This document shows, piece by piece, positions 1 to 9,219 of a DNA stretch of 64,000 nucleotides; position 1 is the first letter of the stretch; each line of letters begins with the position of its first letter. The stretch covers positions 6,839,501-6,903,500 of the forward strand of contig NC_009485.1 in the NCBI RefSeq assembly GCF_000015165.1, written 5' to 3'. This DNA comes from Bradyrhizobium sp. BTAi1. GTDB lineage: Bacteria; Pseudomonadota; Alphaproteobacteria; Rhizobiales; Xanthobacteraceae. Under the pieces are notes generated by a model. It was not told the origin of the DNA, searched no databases, and saw only the letters and a list, made by a program, of their open reading frames with translations. The translations under genes were made by a program, and so were the position numbers.

Positions 1-561
1 GGTGCCGTCGCCGCGCTCGCCAGTGATGATGGCGGTGACGCCCTTGCTCTTCAGCCATTCGAACAGCCGGCGCAGCTCGGAGCGCAAGACGGCCTGATTG
101 TCGAGACCGCCGAACAGCGTCTCGATGGTGTCGATCACGACGCGCTTGGCGCCGATGGAATCGATGGCAAATCCGATGCGGATGAACAGGCCATCCAGAT
201 CATAATCGCCGGCCTCCTCGATCTCGTTGCGGTCGAGATGGATATGGTCGACGACGATCTTGTTCTGCTCGATCAGCCGCTCGATATCGTAGCTCAACGA
301 GCCGACATTCTTGATCAGGTCCTCGGGCTGCTCCTCGAACGCGATGAAGACGCCCGGCTCATTGAAGGCAACCGCGCCATTGTAGAGAAAAGTCATGGCG
401 AACAGCGTCTTGCCACAGCCGGCGGCGCCGCACAAAAGGGTCGGCCGTCCCTGCGGCAGGCCGCCGAAAGTGACCTCATCGAGGCCATCGATCCCGGTCG
501 GCGATTTCGCAATGACTGGCAGATCCCGCGTCACAATCCGAGGACGCACACTCGTTTTCAT
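1..561 (-). CDS. KaiC-like RecA-family ATPase (C-terminus outside window)
   Basis: The visible 187 residues form the start of a KaiC/RadA-type P-loop ATPase. A Walker A motif GAAGCGKT is at residues 45-52, preceded by the family hallmark TGIDGLDE (about 22-29). A Walker B-like strand RVVIDTIETLF follows near residue 145. The ATG at 559-561 is preceded by GGGGGA four bases upstream. In bacteria without a circadian clock, KaiC homologues act as signalling ATPases, often beside two-component genes. Here the gene lies downstream of the cheA-cheR genes on the same strand, after a 176-bp gap, so it may belong to the same signalling cluster. The reading frame runs off the left edge, so whether one or two KaiC domains exist cannot be seen. 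Confidence 0.8.
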   Translation of the reverse strand, partial: MKTSVRPRIVTRDLPVIAKSPTGIDGLDEVTFGGLPQGRPTLLCGAAGCGKTLFAMTFLYNGAVAFNEPGVFIAFEEQPEDLIKNVGSLSYDIERLIEQNKIVVDHIHLDRNEIEEAGDYDLDGLFIRIGFAIDSIGAKRVVIDTIETLFGGLDNQAVLRSELRRLFEWLKSKGVTAIITGERGDGT

Positions 562-737
562 TAGATCCCCCGCCGTCATCCGACCACGCACAGACCCGCA
601 CCTGGGCGTGAGTAGACGCGCCGGAACCTCAAAAGTTCCAGCGCGTCCGGAAGAATTCGGCAATTGGGGCGTTTCGCTTGCCAAAATGACGCAGGATGGC
701 CCGCGTCCGAGAGCTGTCGCTCAAGACACGGGCAGGC

Positions 738-1607
738 TCAGCGCGCCGCCACGACCTTGAGCCCCGGCAGCAGCGCCGCTCCGCCGCGCGGGCTGCGGAC
801 CGGATTGATCTGATACAGACCGCGCCGTTCCTGGTTGGGCCGGAATGCATCGGTGATGCCGACAACCGACTCCGCGGCGCCGAGGAACAGCGTGCCATCG
901 GCCTCCAGCATCTTGGACATCCGCTCGAAGATCGCGGACTTGGTCTCCTGATCGAAGTAGATCAGCACGTTGCGGCAGAAGATCACGTCGAACTTGCCGA
1001 GATGCGAAAAGTCCTGCAGCAGATTGAGCTGGCGATGCTGAACCATGCCGCGGATGTCGGCGCTCAGCTGCCAGAGCTCGCCCAGCTGCGTGAAGTACTT
1101 CACCAGCAGCTGGATCGGCAGGCCACGCTGCACTTCGAACTGGCTGTACAGGCCGGCCTTCGACTTCTCCAGCACCTCCTGCGACAGATCGGTGGCGACG
1201 ATCTCGATGCGCCAGCCGGCCAACGCGGCGCCGTACTCACGCAGGCCCATCGCGATCGAATACGGTTCCTGGCCGGTCGAGCAGGCCGCGGACCAGATCC
1301 GCAAGCTGCGGCGGCTGGCGCGCGCCTGGATCAGCGCCGGCAGCACATAGTCGCGCAGATGGTCGAACGGGATCTTGTCGCGGAAGAAAAAGGTCTCGTT
1401 GGTGGTCATGGCCTCGACCACCTGGGTCGTAAGCTGATCACCGCCGCTTCTCAGCTTCTGGACCAGCTCGGGGATGCCGGCCAGATTGGCCCGGCGTGCC
1501 AGCGGCAGCAGCCGGCTTTCCACCAGGTACTGCTTGTCCGCCGAGAGGTCGAGACCGGACCGATCCTTCAGGAGCTTACGCAAGAACTCATAGTCCAGGG
1601 GGGTCAC
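738..1607 (-). CDS. cheR: CheR chemotaxis protein methyltransferase
   Basis: This enzyme transfers methyl groups from S-adenosylmethionine to glutamates of chemoreceptors, opposing CheB. The 289-residue protein has the N-terminal helical CheR_N domain (first ~70 residues) and a Rossmann-type methyltransferase domain. Motifs include NETFFFRD, SAACSTGQEPYSIAM (the SAM-binding loop) and FDVIFCRNVLIYFD. I chose the GTG at 1605-1607 because GGAG lies seven bases upstream and the codon overlaps the cheB stop (GTGA). A longer in-frame reading to 1676 adds residues that do not resemble CheR. Overlapping cheB indicates translational coupling. Confidence 0.93.
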   Translation of the reverse strand: MTPLDYEFLRKLLKDRSGLDLSADKQYLVESRLLPLARRANLAGIPELVQKLRSGGDQLTTQVVEAMTTNETFFFRDKIPFDHLRDYVLPALIQARASRRSLRIWSAACSTGQEPYSIAMGLREYGAALAGWRIEIVATDLSQEVLEKSKAGLYSQFEVQRGLPIQLLVKYFTQLGELWQLSADIRGMVQHRQLNLLQDFSHLGKFDVIFCRNVLIYFDQETKSAIFERMSKMLEADGTLFLGAAESVVGITDAFRPNQERRGLYQINPVRSPRGGAALLPGLKVVAAR

Positions 1608-2785
1608 GAACGGTCTCCTGCAAACAGACGCACCAGCTTCGGCGCGATCTGGTTCAAGGGAAGGATGGCAGCGCAAATGCCGGCATTGGCAGCCGCGCCC
1701 GGCATGCCCCAGACGACACTGCTGGCCTCGTCCTGCGCAATGACGCTGCCACCGGCCGCGACGATGTCCTTGCCGCCACGCATGCCGTCGGAACCCATAC
1801 CGGTCAGGATCACCGCCAGCGTGCCGCCCTGCCAGACGTCCACGGCGGAGGTAAACAGAGGATCGACCGCGGGTTTGCAGAAATTCACCGGCGGGCCATT
1901 GTCGAGCGCGATGACGGCGTCAGTCCCATGACGGGCGACGCGCATATGGCGTCCGCCCGGAGCGAGATAGATCTGGCCCGGCTTGATGACTTCGCCATCG
2001 ATCGCCTCGTGGGCCGGCCGGCGGCTGGAACGCGCCAGATGTTCGGCGAGAATGGTGGTGAAGGTCGGCGGCATATGCTGCGTGATCAGCACCGGGAAGC
2101 GGTCGATGACGGCGCCGAGCTCGGTGACGACGGACATCAGGGCCTGCGGACCTCCGGTCGACGAACCGATCAGCAACACTTTCGGCATCTGCGTGCTGAA
2201 GGACCGGCGCGCGAGCTGGGCCGGCGCGGTCGGCGCGGCCGGCACCGGAACCGGCGCAACGAGCGGGCGGAGTGCCTGGGGCTGAACGTGAGGCGCGGCC
2301 GCCGGCGCGTAGGACGCAGGCGCAGAGCGACGCGCTTTGGCGCCGAGGTTGCGGATCTTCTGAATCAGGTCGTGGTGGAAATTGTCCGCCGCCGACGCCT
2401 CGCGCGTGCTCTCGGGCTTCGGAATATAGTCGGCAGCGCCGAGCGACAGCGCCTTGAAGCTGATCTCGGCATTGCGACGGGTGAGCGTCGACGCCATGAT
2501 CACAGCCAGGTTCTTCTTCTTCGCAAGCAGCTTCGGCAGAGCGGCGATGCCATCCAGCTCAGGCATCTCGATGTCGAGCACGGCGACATCGGGATTGACC
2601 CGATCGATCTGGTTCACGGCCTCGAGGCCGGTGCGGAGCGATGCCGCCACGACCATGTCGGGCTCAGACGCGATCCAACGCGAGATCATGCCGCGGATGA
2701 CGACGGAGTCGTCCACGACCATCACCCGGAGAGGTTCCTGTCTGGTCGAACTTGGAATCGAAGAACTGGCCAACGCGACGCTCAT
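1604..2785 (-). CDS. cheB: CheB receptor methylesterase/glutamine deamidase, response regulator
   Basis: CheB removes methyl groups from receptor glutamates when phosphorylated by CheA. The 393-residue protein has a receiver domain with acidic pocket D25/D26 and phospho-acceptor D71 (LDIEMPELDG). A proline/alanine-rich linker spans about 155-195, and the C-terminal methylesterase domain follows. The catalytic triad is visible: S209 in GSSTGGP, H237 in ITQHMPP and D333 in GMGSDG. It sits between cheY and cheR, its stop overlapping the cheR start. Confidence 0.95.
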   Translation of the reverse strand: MSVALASSSIPSSTRQEPLRVMVVDDSVVIRGMISRWIASEPDMVVAASLRTGLEAVNQIDRVNPDVAVLDIEMPELDGIAALPKLLAKKKNLAVIMASTLTRRNAEISFKALSLGAADYIPKPESTREASAADNFHHDLIQKIRNLGAKARRSAPASYAPAAAPHVQPQALRPLVAPVPVPAAPTAPAQLARRSFSTQMPKVLLIGSSTGGPQALMSVVTELGAVIDRFPVLITQHMPPTFTTILAEHLARSSRRPAHEAIDGEVIKPGQIYLAPGGRHMRVARHGTDAVIALDNGPPVNFCKPAVDPLFTSAVDVWQGGTLAVILTGMGSDGMRGGKDIVAAGGSVIAQDEASSVVWGMPGAAANAGICAAILPLNQIAPKLVRLFAGDRS

Positions 2786-2858
2786 AGTTCACCAACAGGA
2801 CAGAGGCACAGGATGTCGGCAAGCCCGGGCAAGCACGGGCTATCCGAACCGGCGGAGT

Positions 2859-3224
2859 TCAGATCAGCCCGACTTCCTGGAATTTCGCCGTCACGATGTC
2901 CTTGTCGAACGGCTTCATGATGTACTCGTTGGCACCTGCATGCAGCGCCCGCGCGATATGCGCGACATCGTTCTCGGTCGTGCAGAACACCACCTTGGGC
3001 GCGTCGCCGCCGGGCATGCGGCGGAGATTGCCGAGGAACTCATAGCCGTCCATGACCGGCATGTTCCAGTCGAGCAGGACGGCGTCCGGCAGGCCGCGCT
3101 TGCAGATCTCCAGCGCCTGCTCACCGTCTTCCGCTTCGACGATCTGGAAATCCAGACCCTCAAGAATGCGCCGCGCCACTTTTCGAATGACGCTCGAATC
3201 GTCAACTACCAGACACGTTCTCAT
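2859..3224 (-). CDS. cheY: CheY-type single-domain response regulator
   Basis: A 121-residue stand-alone receiver. Phospho-acceptor D52 lies in LLDWNMPVMDG, the acidic pair is D8/D9, the conserved Thr is near residue 82 in FCTTEND, and K104 is in YIMKPF. Phosphorylated by CheA, such proteins bind the flagellar switch or act as phosphate sinks. ATG is preceded by GAGG. The gene lies between cheW and cheB in the same orientation, so it is probably co-transcribed. The C-terminal FQEVGLI ending resembles the CheY used by alphaproteobacterial CheA-REC clusters. Confidence 0.93.
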   Translation of the reverse strand: MRTCLVVDDSSVIRKVARRILEGLDFQIVEAEDGEQALEICKRGLPDAVLLDWNMPVMDGYEFLGNLRRMPGGDAPKVVFCTTENDVAHIARALHAGANEYIMKPFDKDIVTAKFQEVGLI

Positions 3225-3294
3225 ATCAGCCTCTCGAAGTCAGGGTCCAATCCACCGACGCGGTCTCGCGTAGGCGGGCTTACGCCAGCAGCCG

Positions 3295-3768
3295 TTAGGC
3301 CGCCATCTTGTCGGCAGCGAGTTCGAGTACGCGATCGACATCGAGGATGACCATCAGCTGGCCATCGAGGCGGTGCACGCCGCCGGCGAGCTTCGCCATG
3401 CGCGGATCGAGGTTGACGGGATTTTCCTCCCGGCTTTCCTCGGGCAGCCGCAGCACCTCGCCGATCTGATCGATCAGCAGGCCGTAGGACTCGCCGCGCA
3501 GGTCGACGCCGACCGCCATCGGCGGCTTGCCGTCGTCGGCCCTGGCAAGGCCGAGCCGCGCCCGCATGTCGATCACGGTGACGATGCGGCCGCGCAGGTT
3601 CAGCACGCCGGCGATCTCGACCGAGGACAGCGGCACCCGCGTCAGCCGCTCCGGCATGAACACGTCCTGCACCCGCGAGATCGGCAGGCCGAACAGCTGA
3701 CCGCCGATCACGGCGGTGACGTATTCGGCGACTGCGCCGTCGGTTGTTTCAATCTTGCTGCTGCTCAT
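3295..3768 (-). CDS. cheW: CheW chemotaxis coupling protein
   Basis: This 157-residue CheW-domain protein is the adaptor linking receptors to CheA in the chemosensory array. Typical motifs are VIGGQLFGLPISRVQDVF near the start, LNLRGRIVTVIDMRARLG in the middle (the conserved NLRG turn) and LIDQIGEVLRL toward the end. AGGAG lies about nine bases before the ATG. Only 25 bp separate it from the cheA stop, consistent with one operon. The domain fills the whole protein, as usual for CheW. Confidence 0.95.
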   Translation of the reverse strand: MSSSKIETTDGAVAEYVTAVIGGQLFGLPISRVQDVFMPERLTRVPLSSVEIAGVLNLRGRIVTVIDMRARLGLARADDGKPPMAVGVDLRGESYGLLIDQIGEVLRLPEESREENPVNLDPRMAKLAGGVHRLDGQLMVILDVDRVLELAADKMAA

Positions 3769-3793
3769 CGCACGCTACTCCTGAGCCTTGCCG

Positions 3794-6577
3794 TCACGCC
3801 GCACGCTTGGCCGCGTCGGCGCGAGCCCGTTCCTCGATCTGTTCCTTCAGCGCCGCGATCAGACCGGGCCGGTCGAACTTGGCGATATAGTCGTAGAGCC
3901 CCGCCTGGCGGCCGCGCTCGATCGCCGCCGGCGACACCAGCGACGACACCGCGATGACCGGCAGCTGATGCAGGTTCTGGTCTGCGCGGATCGCCTCGGC
4001 GAATTCGAAGCCGTTCATCTCCGGCATCTCGATGTCGGTGACGACGATGTCGAACGTATGCCCCGAGCGCAGCGTCGCGAGGCCTTCGATGGCGGAAGCC
4101 GCCGTGCGCACCTTGTAGCCGGCCGACTTCAGGACCGGCGCCAGCATGTTGCGGAAGAACGGCGAGTCATCGACCAGCAGCACCGACTGCGTCTGCGCCT
4201 CGGTCGCCATCTCCTTGCGGATGAACCAGTCGGCGAAGGCCATCGGCAGGAAGTGGCCGACGTCGATGACTTCGGTCGCCTGGCCCTTGATCACGGCCGA
4301 GCCGAGGATGCCGTCCTTGGCGCCGGAGACCTGGATGTGGAGCCGTTCCTCGACGATGTCGATGATCTCGTCGACGACGAGGCCCATCGCGCGAGTCTCG
4401 TCGGCGAACACCAGGATCGGCTGCGAGCCCGAGGTCTGCACCGAGACGCCTTCCATCTGCACCAGCGGCATCAGCTGATCGCGGTACTGCACCATGTAGC
4501 GGCCGTTGGAGATCTCGATCTTGTCGGCCGCGATCTCCTCCAGCCGCGTGACGAGCGCCAGCGGCACCGCCTTGGGCTGCGCCGTGCCGGCGCGGAACAC
4601 CAGGAGCGAGGTGAGCTGCTCGCCGCCGATGGCGTGATGCGCGGCATGCTCGTCGGCGACCGCCTGCGAGGCCGAGCCGGCGGCGCCGAGCGCCTTGGCG
4701 ATGCCGTTCGGGTCGATGATCATGATGACCGCGCCGTCACCCAGGATGGTGTTGCCCGAGAACATGTCGATGTGCCGCAGCTTGGTCGACATCGGCTTGA
4801 CCACGATTTCCTCGGTGTGGAACACGCAGTCCACCACGATGCCGAAGGTCTGGTTGCCGACCTGCGTCACCACGATGAAGCCGTTCTCCGGATCGGACGA
4901 CGAGCCGTCATCGATCTTCAGGAGCTTCTTCAGATGCATCAGCGGCAAGAGCTTGTTGCGCAGGCGCAGGACGGCGGTGTCCTTGATGCGCTCGATGCGA
5001 TGCTCGGAATTGGCGCGCGCGCGCACCAGCTCGACCACCGACAATTGCGGGATCGCGAAGCGGTCGCCGCCGGCTTCCACGATCAGCGCCGAGACGATGG
5101 CGAGCGTCAGCGGGATCTTGATGGTGACCGAGGTGCCCTCGCCGGCCACCGATTTGATATCGATGGTGCCGCCGATCTGATCGATATTGGTGCGCACCAC
5201 ATCCATGCCGACGCCGCGGCCCGAGACCGAGGTGACGGCGGCGGCCGTCGAGAAGCCCGGCTCGAAGATGAATTTGTGGATCTGCGCTTCCGTCATCTTC
5301 TCGAGCTCGGCCTCGGTGACGAGACCGTTCGCGACCGCCTTGGTCTTGATGCGCTCGGTGTTGAGGCCACGGCCATTGTCGGCGATGCAGATGATGATGT
5401 GGCCGCCTTCATGATAGGCGGAGAGACGGATCGTGCCCTGCTCGGCCTTGCCGCTCGCGGCGCGCTCCGCCATCGTTTCCAGGCCATGATCGGCGGAGTT
5501 GCGCACCATATGCGTGAGCGGGTCCTTGATCAGGTCGAGCACCTGGCGGTCGAGCTCGGTGTCGGCGCCGTGCATCTCGAGCTCGATCTGCTTGCCGAGT
5601 TCGGTCGCGAGGTCGCGGACGATGCGCGGCAGCTTCTGCCAGGCATTGCCGATCGGCTGCATGCGCGTCTTCATGACGCCCTCCTGCAGTTCGGCGGTGA
5701 CGTTGGACAGCCGCTGCAGCGGCACCTTGAATTCGGTGTCCTCGTTGCGGCGGGCGATCTCCAGGAGCTGATTGCGCGTCAGCACCAGCTCGGAGACCAT
5801 CGTCATCAGATGTTCGAGCGTGTCGACATTGACGCGGATCGACTGGTTGGCGACCTTGTCGTTCTCATGCACCTCGCCATCGGCATTGGCCTTGGCTCGC
5901 GCCGCCTTTTTCGGGGCTTCGGCTTTGGGCTCCGCCTTTGCCTCGACCTTGGCCGGCTCGGCCTTCGGCGCGGGCGCGGCCGCTTTGGGCTCCGGCGCCT
6001 TCTCATGCGCGGGCGGCGTCTCGATCGCAGTCTCGCGGAAGGCGCGCTCCAGCTCGTCGAGCGACACCTCGCCCGGACGCAGCGGACGCTCCAGGGTCTG
6101 GTCGATCAAGGAGCCCTGCGTCACCGCGGGCGCGGCCGGCGGTGCTGCGGGCGCGGCCGGCACCAGCGGCGGCGCAGCCTCGCCGGCGGCCATCGCGGCC
6201 ATGCCGCGCTCGACCATCGCCTCGAGCTCGCTGATCAGATCGCGGTCCTCGCCTTCCGGCTCGGACTCATTGGCCTCGAGCTGCGCCAGCAGGTCCTTGA
6301 TGCGGTCGATGGTGGTGAGGATCAGCGTCACGGCCTCGCCGGTCACCGGCATGCCATCACGGAATTTGCCCATCAGGGTCTCGGCGGCGTGCGCCAGCGC
6401 TTCGAGCCGCGGCAGGCCGAGGAAGCCGCAGGTCCCCTTGATCGTGTGCACCAGGCGGAAGATGTTATCGAGGATCTTGGCGTTGTTCGGCTCCTGCTCG
6501 AACCGCACCAACTGATTGTCGACGGTGTCCAGGCTCTCGCTGGTCTCCGTCAGAAACTCACGCAACAGGTCATCCAT
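3794..6577 (-). CDS. cheA: CheA hybrid histidine kinase with C-terminal receiver
   Basis: The central kinase of the array, 927 residues from the chosen ATG (6575-6577). Domains in order: Hpt domain with phospho-H44 (VHTIKGTCGFLG), an Ala/Pro/Lys-rich linker near 170-240, dimerisation helices, HATPase_c with its N box (MVRNSADHGLE) and G boxes (DNGRGLN; VSGRGVGMDVV), CheW-like regulatory domain, and a C-terminal receiver (LLVDDSPFFRN; VTDIEMPEMNG). CheA-CheY fusions are common in alphaproteobacterial secondary chemosensory clusters. The start is placed at MDDLLREFL, which opens the Hpt domain; a longer frame to 6625 adds 16 non-homologous residues. It is the first gene of the che block. Confidence 0.95.
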   Translation of the reverse strand: MDDLLREFLTETSESLDTVDNQLVRFEQEPNNAKILDNIFRLVHTIKGTCGFLGLPRLEALAHAAETLMGKFRDGMPVTGEAVTLILTTIDRIKDLLAQLEANESEPEGEDRDLISELEAMVERGMAAMAAGEAAPPLVPAAPAAPPAAPAVTQGSLIDQTLERPLRPGEVSLDELERAFRETAIETPPAHEKAPEPKAAAPAPKAEPAKVEAKAEPKAEAPKKAARAKANADGEVHENDKVANQSIRVNVDTLEHLMTMVSELVLTRNQLLEIARRNEDTEFKVPLQRLSNVTAELQEGVMKTRMQPIGNAWQKLPRIVRDLATELGKQIELEMHGADTELDRQVLDLIKDPLTHMVRNSADHGLETMAERAASGKAEQGTIRLSAYHEGGHIIICIADNGRGLNTERIKTKAVANGLVTEAELEKMTEAQIHKFIFEPGFSTAAAVTSVSGRGVGMDVVRTNIDQIGGTIDIKSVAGEGTSVTIKIPLTLAIVSALIVEAGGDRFAIPQLSVVELVRARANSEHRIERIKDTAVLRLRNKLLPLMHLKKLLKIDDGSSSDPENGFIVVTQVGNQTFGIVVDCVFHTEEIVVKPMSTKLRHIDMFSGNTILGDGAVIMIIDPNGIAKALGAAGSASQAVADEHAAHHAIGGEQLTSLLVFRAGTAQPKAVPLALVTRLEEIAADKIEISNGRYMVQYRDQLMPLVQMEGVSVQTSGSQPILVFADETRAMGLVVDEIIDIVEERLHIQVSGAKDGILGSAVIKGQATEVIDVGHFLPMAFADWFIRKEMATEAQTQSVLLVDDSPFFRNMLAPVLKSAGYKVRTAASAIEGLATLRSGHTFDIVVTDIEMPEMNGFEFAEAIRADQNLHQLPVIAVSSLVSPAAIERGRQAGLYDYIAKFDRPGLIAALKEQIEERARADAAKRAA

Positions 6578-6704
6578 GAAACTGGCCTTCGCACGCAACG
6601 GTACGCGACATGACGCGACCTTCAAACCGTGGCCAGTTTCGGTGCAAAGCGTTTAATATTAGTTGAGTAAGCGCAAATGAACGGACTCAACAAAGAGATA
6701 AGGC

Positions 6705-6726
6705 GTATCCGGACAAGTCCGGATAC
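6705..6726. promoter_or_regulatory. Perfect 10-bp-arm inverted repeat upstream of cheA
   Basis: Two 10-base arms (GTATCCGGAC and its exact complement) are separated by AA, about 128 bp before the cheA start and 100 bp after the chpT stop. No T-run follows on the minus strand, so it looks more like a protein-binding operator than a terminator. The binding protein is unknown. Confidence 0.45.
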
Positions 6727-6825
6727 ATCGGCAAGAGTTCATTAACCATGAAGAACGGTTCTGGCGCCGGACCGCACCGCAGCGATCGCAGCCAGGACGC
6801 GATCGCAGCCAAGACGGCCCGTCGA

Positions 6826-7488
6826 TCAAGCGGCCTGCACGACCATCGCTTCGCCATCGGCCGCGAGCGTCACCTTGAGGCCGCAGGCATCGGCGAGCAG
6901 GCGCGTGTAATAAGGCTGTACGGCGTGGGCATCGATGGTCGACTGCTGCGCACCGGCGAGCAGGTTGACGATGTTCTGCGGCAGCCGGGCATTGAGCCCG
7001 GTCGCGGCGACGCGGAAGCTCATCGTCTCGCCCTCGCCGATCGGATCGACCGTGAGGACGCCGCCGCGCGGAATCGTCTGCTGCGCCACCACCATCATGT
7101 TGAGCAGCAGCTTGACCCTGTTCTTGGGCAGCAGCAGCCGTGGCAGGTTCCAGGTGATCGAGGTCTTGGCGTCCTCGATATGGCCGCGCGCCATGGTCTG
7201 CGCATCGCCGAGATCGATCTGCGCGCCGGCCGAGCCGGCGGCCCCGAAGGCGAGCCGGCAGAACTGCAGGCGGGCCGAGGCGGTCTTGGCGCTCTTGCGG
7301 ATCAGCTCGAGCGCGAAGTCGCGATCCTCAGGCTTCGGATTGTCGTCCAGCACCTCGAGCCCATTGACGATCGCGCCGACCGGACTAATCAGATCGTGGC
7401 AAACCTTCGAGCAGAGCAGCGCGGCAAGTTCGAGGGTGTCGGGAGCGGGAATCGGATCTGCGATCTCTGAAGACGAGGTGCCGGACAT
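6826..7488 (-). CDS. chpT: ChpT-like histidine phosphotransferase
   Basis: A 220-residue protein of the ChpT family, which in alphaproteobacteria relays phosphate from CckA to CtrA/CpdR. The family signature is KVCHDLISPVGAIVNGLEVL, with phospho-acceptor H31, in the DHp-like N-terminal helical hairpin. The remainder resembles a degenerate HATPase fold without clear ATP-binding G boxes, as expected for ChpT. It lies upstream of cheA on the same strand with a 248-bp gap. A chemotaxis-dedicated paralogue is possible, but the motif fits ChpT well. Confidence 0.82.
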   Translation of the reverse strand: MSGTSSSEIADPIPAPDTLELAALLCSKVCHDLISPVGAIVNGLEVLDDNPKPEDRDFALELIRKSAKTASARLQFCRLAFGAAGSAGAQIDLGDAQTMARGHIEDAKTSITWNLPRLLLPKNRVKLLLNMMVVAQQTIPRGGVLTVDPIGEGETMSFRVAATGLNARLPQNIVNLLAGAQQSTIDAHAVQPYYTRLLADACGLKVTLAADGEAMVVQAA

Positions 7489-7732
7489 TCGGTGTTCCTG
7501 AAATCCGCGAACTTTGACGAATCATGCTTGCCTGTTGGCTTGATACACTGCGACAGCATGAACCGCCACCGAGCTTAGAGCATGCCACGGGAAAGTACGT
7601 AGCGGTTTTCCAGGCAGTCACCGCTCAATAGAACGTCAGATGGCAGTATCCGGATGCGCCCCATGGGCGGTCCCAGACGAGGAATTCGACCATGCAAGCT
7701 GCTTATGGCCCGGACAGGGGGAGCGCACGGCG

Positions 7733-8569
7733 ATGACGGCGGGTCCCACGCCAGGAACCGTCGACGTCGCGGCGGCCGCCGCCCTGATGACGCCCTTGAC
7801 CGAGCTCGTGGTCCAGGCGGCGCATGCGATCATGGCCATCAACCGCCGCGCAATGGCGGTGACGGACAAATCCGACGGTTCGCCGGTCACCGAGGCCGAT
7901 CTCGCGGCCGATCGCGTCATCGCCGACGGCCTGGCGCGGCTGGCGCCGGACATCCCCGCTCTGTCGGAGGAGCGGGTCGGGGCGAGCGCGCCGCCGTTCA
8001 AGGGCAGCTTCTTCCTGATCGATCCGCTGGACGGCACCAAGGAGTTCGTGGCCGGCCGCGGCGAGTTCACGGTCAATCTGGCGCTGGTGAGCAACGGCCG
8101 TCCGCTGCTCGGCATTGTCTGCGCCCCGGCGCTGGGCCTGATCTGGCGCGGCCTGGTGGGACGCGGCGCCGAGCGGCTGTCTTACGACGACACCGGACTG
8201 AGCGCCGCCGTGCCGATTCGCACCCGCCCGCTCCCAGTGGCGGGCGAGGCCTGGGTGGCGGCGGTCAGCCGGTCGCATGGCGATGCCCGCACCGAGGCCT
8301 TCATCGCAGCGCGCCCCGGCGCGGTGCGGCTGCCGCTCGGCTCCGCCGTGAAATTCGGCCGGCTGGCCGAAGGCATGGCCGACATCTATCCGCGGCTCGG
8401 CCCGACCTCGGAATGGGACGTGGCGGCGGGGCATGCCGTGGTGACGGCCGCCGGCGGCACGGTGACCAGCGACACCGGCGCGCCGCTGCGCTTCGGCGAG
8501 CGCAAGGACGATTTCATCGTGCCCGCTTTCATTGCCTGGGGCGACCCTGCGGCCGTGCCCAAGCCCTGA
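7733..8569 (+). CDS. cysQ: CysQ-type 3'(2'),5'-bisphosphate nucleotidase, inositol monophosphatase family
   Basis: This enzyme removes the 3' phosphate from 3'-phosphoadenosine 5'-phosphate formed in sulfate assimilation, recycling it to AMP. The 278-residue protein carries the metal-binding motifs KSDGSPVTEAD, LSEE and DPLDGTKEF, then EWDVAAGHAVV near the C-terminus, all typical of the Mg2+-dependent, Li+-sensitive phosphatase superfamily. I chose the ATG at 7733 (MTAGPTPG) because GGGGGAG lies just upstream; the frame is open to 7640 but the extra residues look non-coding. A general inositol monophosphatase is an alternative name. Confidence 0.85.
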   Translation: MTAGPTPGTVDVAAAAALMTPLTELVVQAAHAIMAINRRAMAVTDKSDGSPVTEADLAADRVIADGLARLAPDIPALSEERVGASAPPFKGSFFLIDPLDGTKEFVAGRGEFTVNLALVSNGRPLLGIVCAPALGLIWRGLVGRGAERLSYDDTGLSAAVPIRTRPLPVAGEAWVAAVSRSHGDARTEAFIAARPGAVRLPLGSAVKFGRLAEGMADIYPRLGPTSEWDVAAGHAVVTAAGGTVTSDTGAPLRFGERKDDFIVPAFIAWGDPAAVPKP

Positions 8570-8587
8570 GGGGGCTGCCTTGCCGTG

Positions 8588-9118
8588 TCATTGCGGCAGA
8601 TCCTGCTCGAGCGTCGGCCAGCGCGCCTCGGCGCGCGGCAGATAGCGCGCCGGATCGGCCACGAAGGCATCCCGGCTGTCCTCGCGGTTGAACAGGAACA
8701 GCCGGTCCTCGATGACGGCAAAGAAGCGCGGATTGCCGGCCACGGTGACGCCGCGGGCGACATCGGTCGGGTCATAGCCGCCGAATTGCGGACCGTAGAC
8801 CTCGGGATGAGCCAGGAACGAGGCGCGGTTGCCCTCGTTGCGGAACCGCCAGACCACGCCCCCCTGCGCCGCCTCGAAATCGGGCAGCCCGATCAGGGCC
8901 TGGCCGTCGACGAAATAGGAGACGGGGTCAAAGCCGTCGATCGCCAGCCCGCTGAAGCGGTTGGCGATGATTCGCTGGGCCGTGGCCGCGGGCGCCGCGA
9001 GTGGCGCCAACAGCAGCGGCGCGAGCGCGATGACGGCGATGGCACGGCGAAACAGCGGCTTTGACCAGCTCCAGTTCCATTGTTGCCGTTGTGCCGTCAT
9101 AGTTGGTGCCGATAACAT
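8588..9118 (-). CDS. YHS domain-containing exported protein
   Basis: A 176-residue protein. A hydrophobic segment near residues 27-46 ending AAPAATA looks like a signal peptide. It is followed by a YHS-type domain with IDGFDPVSYFVDGQALIG, WRFRNEGNRASFLAHPEVYGP and QFGGYDPTDVARG. YHS domains are small, often linked to metal handling or copper proteins, but the exact role is unknown. It converges with cysQ (18 bp between the stops). The start could be the Met seven codons in; no strong ribosome site distinguishes them. Confidence 0.75.
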   Translation of the reverse strand: MLSAPTMTAQRQQWNWSWSKPLFRRAIAVIALAPLLLAPLAAPAATAQRIIANRFSGLAIDGFDPVSYFVDGQALIGLPDFEAAQGGVVWRFRNEGNRASFLAHPEVYGPQFGGYDPTDVARGVTVAGNPRFFAVIEDRLFLFNREDSRDAFVADPARYLPRAEARWPTLEQDLPQ

Positions 9119-9219
9119 GGGAGTCCAAGGGGCTGAGGCCCTTTCCCGACAATCGCCCGATGTGGTTGGCGTCAGGTTAAGGCGATGGTCGGACAGCCGT
9201 TAGCAGGGGATTTCCATCG

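Noticed and set aside
3788..6613. A 941-codon open frame on the plus strand opposite cheA
   Set aside because: It is the antisense shadow of cheA in GC-rich DNA; the Arg/His/Asp-rich text has no domain structure, while cheA has all expected motifs.
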